Assembly (NCBI RefSeq): GCF_002795265.1
Contig: NZ_CP024870.1
Coordinates: forward strand, 682,001-746,000
Source: Spiroplasma clarkii
GTDB lineage: Bacteria; Bacillota_I; Bacilli_A; Mycoplasmatales; Mycoplasmataceae
DNA length: 64,000 nucleotides
Direction: 5' to 3'
A program made the position numbers and the translations under genes. This document shows, one piece after another, positions 62,125-64,000 of the stretch; the stretch's first letter is position 1; each line of letters opens with the position of its first letter. The notes below the pieces were generated by a model, which was given only the letters and a program-made list of their open reading frames with translations, was not told the origin of the DNA and ran no database searches.

Positions 62125-62406
62125 ATGGGATATTACTATCGTCATGAATTTAAATTTTCAGACCACTCAATTCAGAGAATAAAACAACGTTTGAATCTTG
62201 GAAATAGTGAAGAGTATCTTTTAAAAGAAAAGGTACTTGATATGATTGAAAAATCAACTAAATGTTTTGAAACCTCAACACATTTGTATATCCACACCAA
62301 AAAACAAGACATTTATTTTGTGATAAAATTACCTGAGAAGTTAATTATTACAGCGACCCCAATTTCAATTGCCAAGCAGTTACAACTAATCGAAAGTGAT
62401 GGATAG
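62125..62406 (+). CDS. Small cytosolic protein, unknown
   Basis: The protein has 93 residues and no TGA codon. The pattern FSDHSIQRIKQRLNL followed by a beta-rich part (HLYIHTKKQDIYFVIKLPEKLIITATPI) resembles small toxin-like or DUF4258-type folds, but the likeness is only general. A TATAAT lies at 62090-62095. It is 11 bases upstream of the next gene and probably forms an operon with it. Confidence 0.7.
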   Translation: MGYYYRHEFKFSDHSIQRIKQRLNLGNSEEYLLKEKVLDMIEKSTKCFETSTHLYIHTKKQDIYFVIKLPEKLIITATPISIAKQLQLIESDG

Positions 62407-62417
62407 GAGGATTAAGT

Positions 62418-63473
62418 ATGAGTGATTTTAATATGAAAAAAAATATTAAAAGGAATTTACTTTTGCCAGCTGAGTTCTTAAACCGTTGAATTACAGTAGA
62501 TGATAATGGTAAAAGAACTTTTAAATACATAGATTTTGCCTCAGACCAAGTAGTTGAAGTAGAAGTTGAAAATGATCCTTTAATTAAAGTCCTTTTTGAG
62601 TGAGATACAAGTTTTGACATTGAGTTAATCCAAAGACAATATAGTCAAATCGCTAAAATTGCACGTACTATTTTTGATCGCCGAATTGGAAAAAAAGGGT
62701 CTGAAATTACAATGACAGGTAAAGAGGTCTTATTCATTAAGTATTTTTATTTTTTAGTATCTTTGTTGAATGGAGATTATCGATACAATTTTAATGAATT
62801 GGGTAGTTACAGAGTTTTTGATGTTTTAAATCCTGAAATTTCTTTAGACATTCGTCGCACAATTTTATCAATTATAAGTTATGTGTTGTTTGAGATGTAT
62901 GATTATATCTTTACACCAAGGATTTTTGAAAGTTTATTCAAGTACATTGAAGATTCTGGGGTCAATTTTGTGCACCAAGAGTTTAAAAAACAAATTTTTG
63001 TCCCATATAATGCCTTAGAAAATCAAAATTATAAATTCTTAGATGCTTATTTTCACAACATTGTGAACAATACCTTTATTAAAGTTTATCGAGTTTCAGA
63101 ATTAGATGAAAAATCACTAATTTTAACTAATAAAACTATTGCTAACTTCATGGATGAAAGAACTAAAATCTCAGTTTTAAGCATGTTTGTGGTTGACCCA
63201 ATGTTTGCAATTGGTTTAATCAATTTAGGACCAGGAAGAGGTGAATATCGCCCCTTATTTAAGTTTATTACTAATAAGCAGGTGGATACAGGAATGATTC
63301 CTGCATGTTTAAAACCTGAACATTCAATTGAAGCTGATGGTATTTATTTAAGTGAAGAACAAAGATTTAATTTTAGAAGCTTTGAATTAACAAGTAAACA
63401 AGTTCGTTTAATTAATGAGTGTCTTACAATTAGAGATCTAAGAACAGATTTAGACTTTTTTGTCCAAGGTTAA
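62418..63473 (+). CDS. Cytosolic protein, unknown
   Basis: The protein has 351 residues without signal peptide or membrane helix, with alternating charged and aromatic segments (FFYLVSLLNGDYRYN-like). ATG 62418 follows ATAGGAGG. Five or so TGA codons are Trp in the first 100 residues. No motif is recognised. It is the second gene of a short operon closed by the hairpin at 63483. Confidence 0.75.
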
Positions 63474-63482
63474 TTTTTAAAT

Positions 63483-63508
63483 TTAAAGAGATTATTGTCT
63501 CTTTTTTA
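63483..63508 (+). terminator. Intrinsic terminator
   Basis: AAAGAGA (63485-63491) pairs with TCTCTTT (63498-63504), then T residues. Confidence 0.8.
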
Positions 63509-63659
63509 TTTGATAAATAACTATCTAAAAATGTCTTTACAGTTATTGAAATTTAACACTTAAAAACAAGGTTTGCTCTATATTTTATGGTACAATGTAT
63601 AATTTAATGTAAAAATAGTGTATAATTATTACAATTATTATTATGAAGGAGGGCTCTTC

Positions 63660-64000
63660 GTGCAAAAGGTTAAAATAATTAAAAAGAACCGCAAGGCTCA
63701 ATATATGATTGTGGCGACTGTTTTATTTGGTTTGGCTTTTTTAAGTTTTGGGGTTTGTATGCTGTTATCTCCAATTGTGAATTACTCAGTTGATGGTTAT
63801 TCATCTGAAATTTGACTAAGAAACTTCTTCACAAGAGAACTGACTGATGAGTTAATTGTTGAAGAAAAAGGATTGCAGGTTTGAAATTTACTTAAGTGAT
63901 TGCCTTTTATTGCAACAGAATCAGTTTCTGGGAATGCAGTGGTTTTCTTACCAAGTAAAATTGCAATCATTTGAATTCCTCTTGCAGTTGGAGGTCTAGC
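63660..64000 (+). CDS. Membrane protein, N-terminal part
   Basis: The frame runs off the right edge. GTG 63660 was chosen because AAGGAGG lies 7 bases before it; the frame is open upstream through TATAAT 63621-63626, which is more likely the promoter. After a basic N-terminus there is one strong hydrophobic segment (about 15-38) and a second begins near residue 100. TGA codons are Trp. Function cannot be told from the visible 113 residues. Confidence 0.7.

Overview
The window reads as the chromosome of a wall-less, AT-rich mollicute of the Spiroplasma/Entomoplasma/Mesoplasma group. UGA must be read as Trp throughout: nearly every long gene contains in-frame TGA codons, and only TAA/TAG end genes. 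There are many secreted lipoproteins with an almost invariant lipobox Cys at residue 24, Gly/Gln-poor AT-rich coding, short operons and clear hairpin-T-run terminators. No rRNA or tRNA gene and no CRISPR array was seen.

Layout. 1-428: end of an unknown gene. 746-5478: beta-glucoside locus (RpiR-type regulator, PTS EIIABC, 6-phospho-beta-glucosidase). 5653-14244: membrane protein with a J-like tail, lipoproteins, the ribosome-assembly GTPase EngB, and a surface cluster ending in an SGNH/GDSL lipase-like lipoprotein. 14589-27935: lipoprotein, ABC-2 transporter, then an apparent glycan-harvesting locus: a GH85 endo-beta-N-acetylglucosaminidase lipoprotein, a GH123/DUF4091-like glycosidase, another lipoprotein and a BadF-type N-acetylglucosamine kinase. 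28423-36461: Ig-like lipoprotein paralogues, a gene-poor stretch, and several intact or decayed lipoproteins. 36602-37838: aldo/keto reductase and a small reverse-strand gene. 39632-42884: AAA+ ATPase with a C-terminal HTH paired with a subtilisin-like protease that carries a frameshift; three TTGTCCC repeats sit in their promoter. 42916-46192: probable small structured RNA and a P-type cation ATPase. 46568-48714: lipoprotein twin and small membrane proteins. 50487-64000: frameshifted trmFO, membrane protein, T-box-controlled valS, comEC, rpsT, holA and uncharacterised membrane/cytosolic proteins.

Four nearly identical copies of one insertion sequence (1551, 1551, 1551 and 1525 bp) lie at 21590, 29357, 37924 and 48784. 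Each is flanked by 28-29 bp direct repeats, which together with the DDE transposase fits the IS1202 (ISNCY) type. Three copies are on the minus strand and one on the plus strand, giving ready substrates for deletion and inversion; copies 1 and 2 bracket half of the glycan locus.

How the genes fit together: the cell appears to live on host or plant sugars. Beta-glucosides enter by PTS and are split by the phospho-glucosidase; N-glycans on host glycoproteins would be cut at the surface by the GH85/GH123-like enzymes, and free GlcNAc phosphorylated by the kinase. No dedicated GlcNAc importer or nagA/nagB is present in the window. All identifications rest on motif reading by eye; no database search was run.
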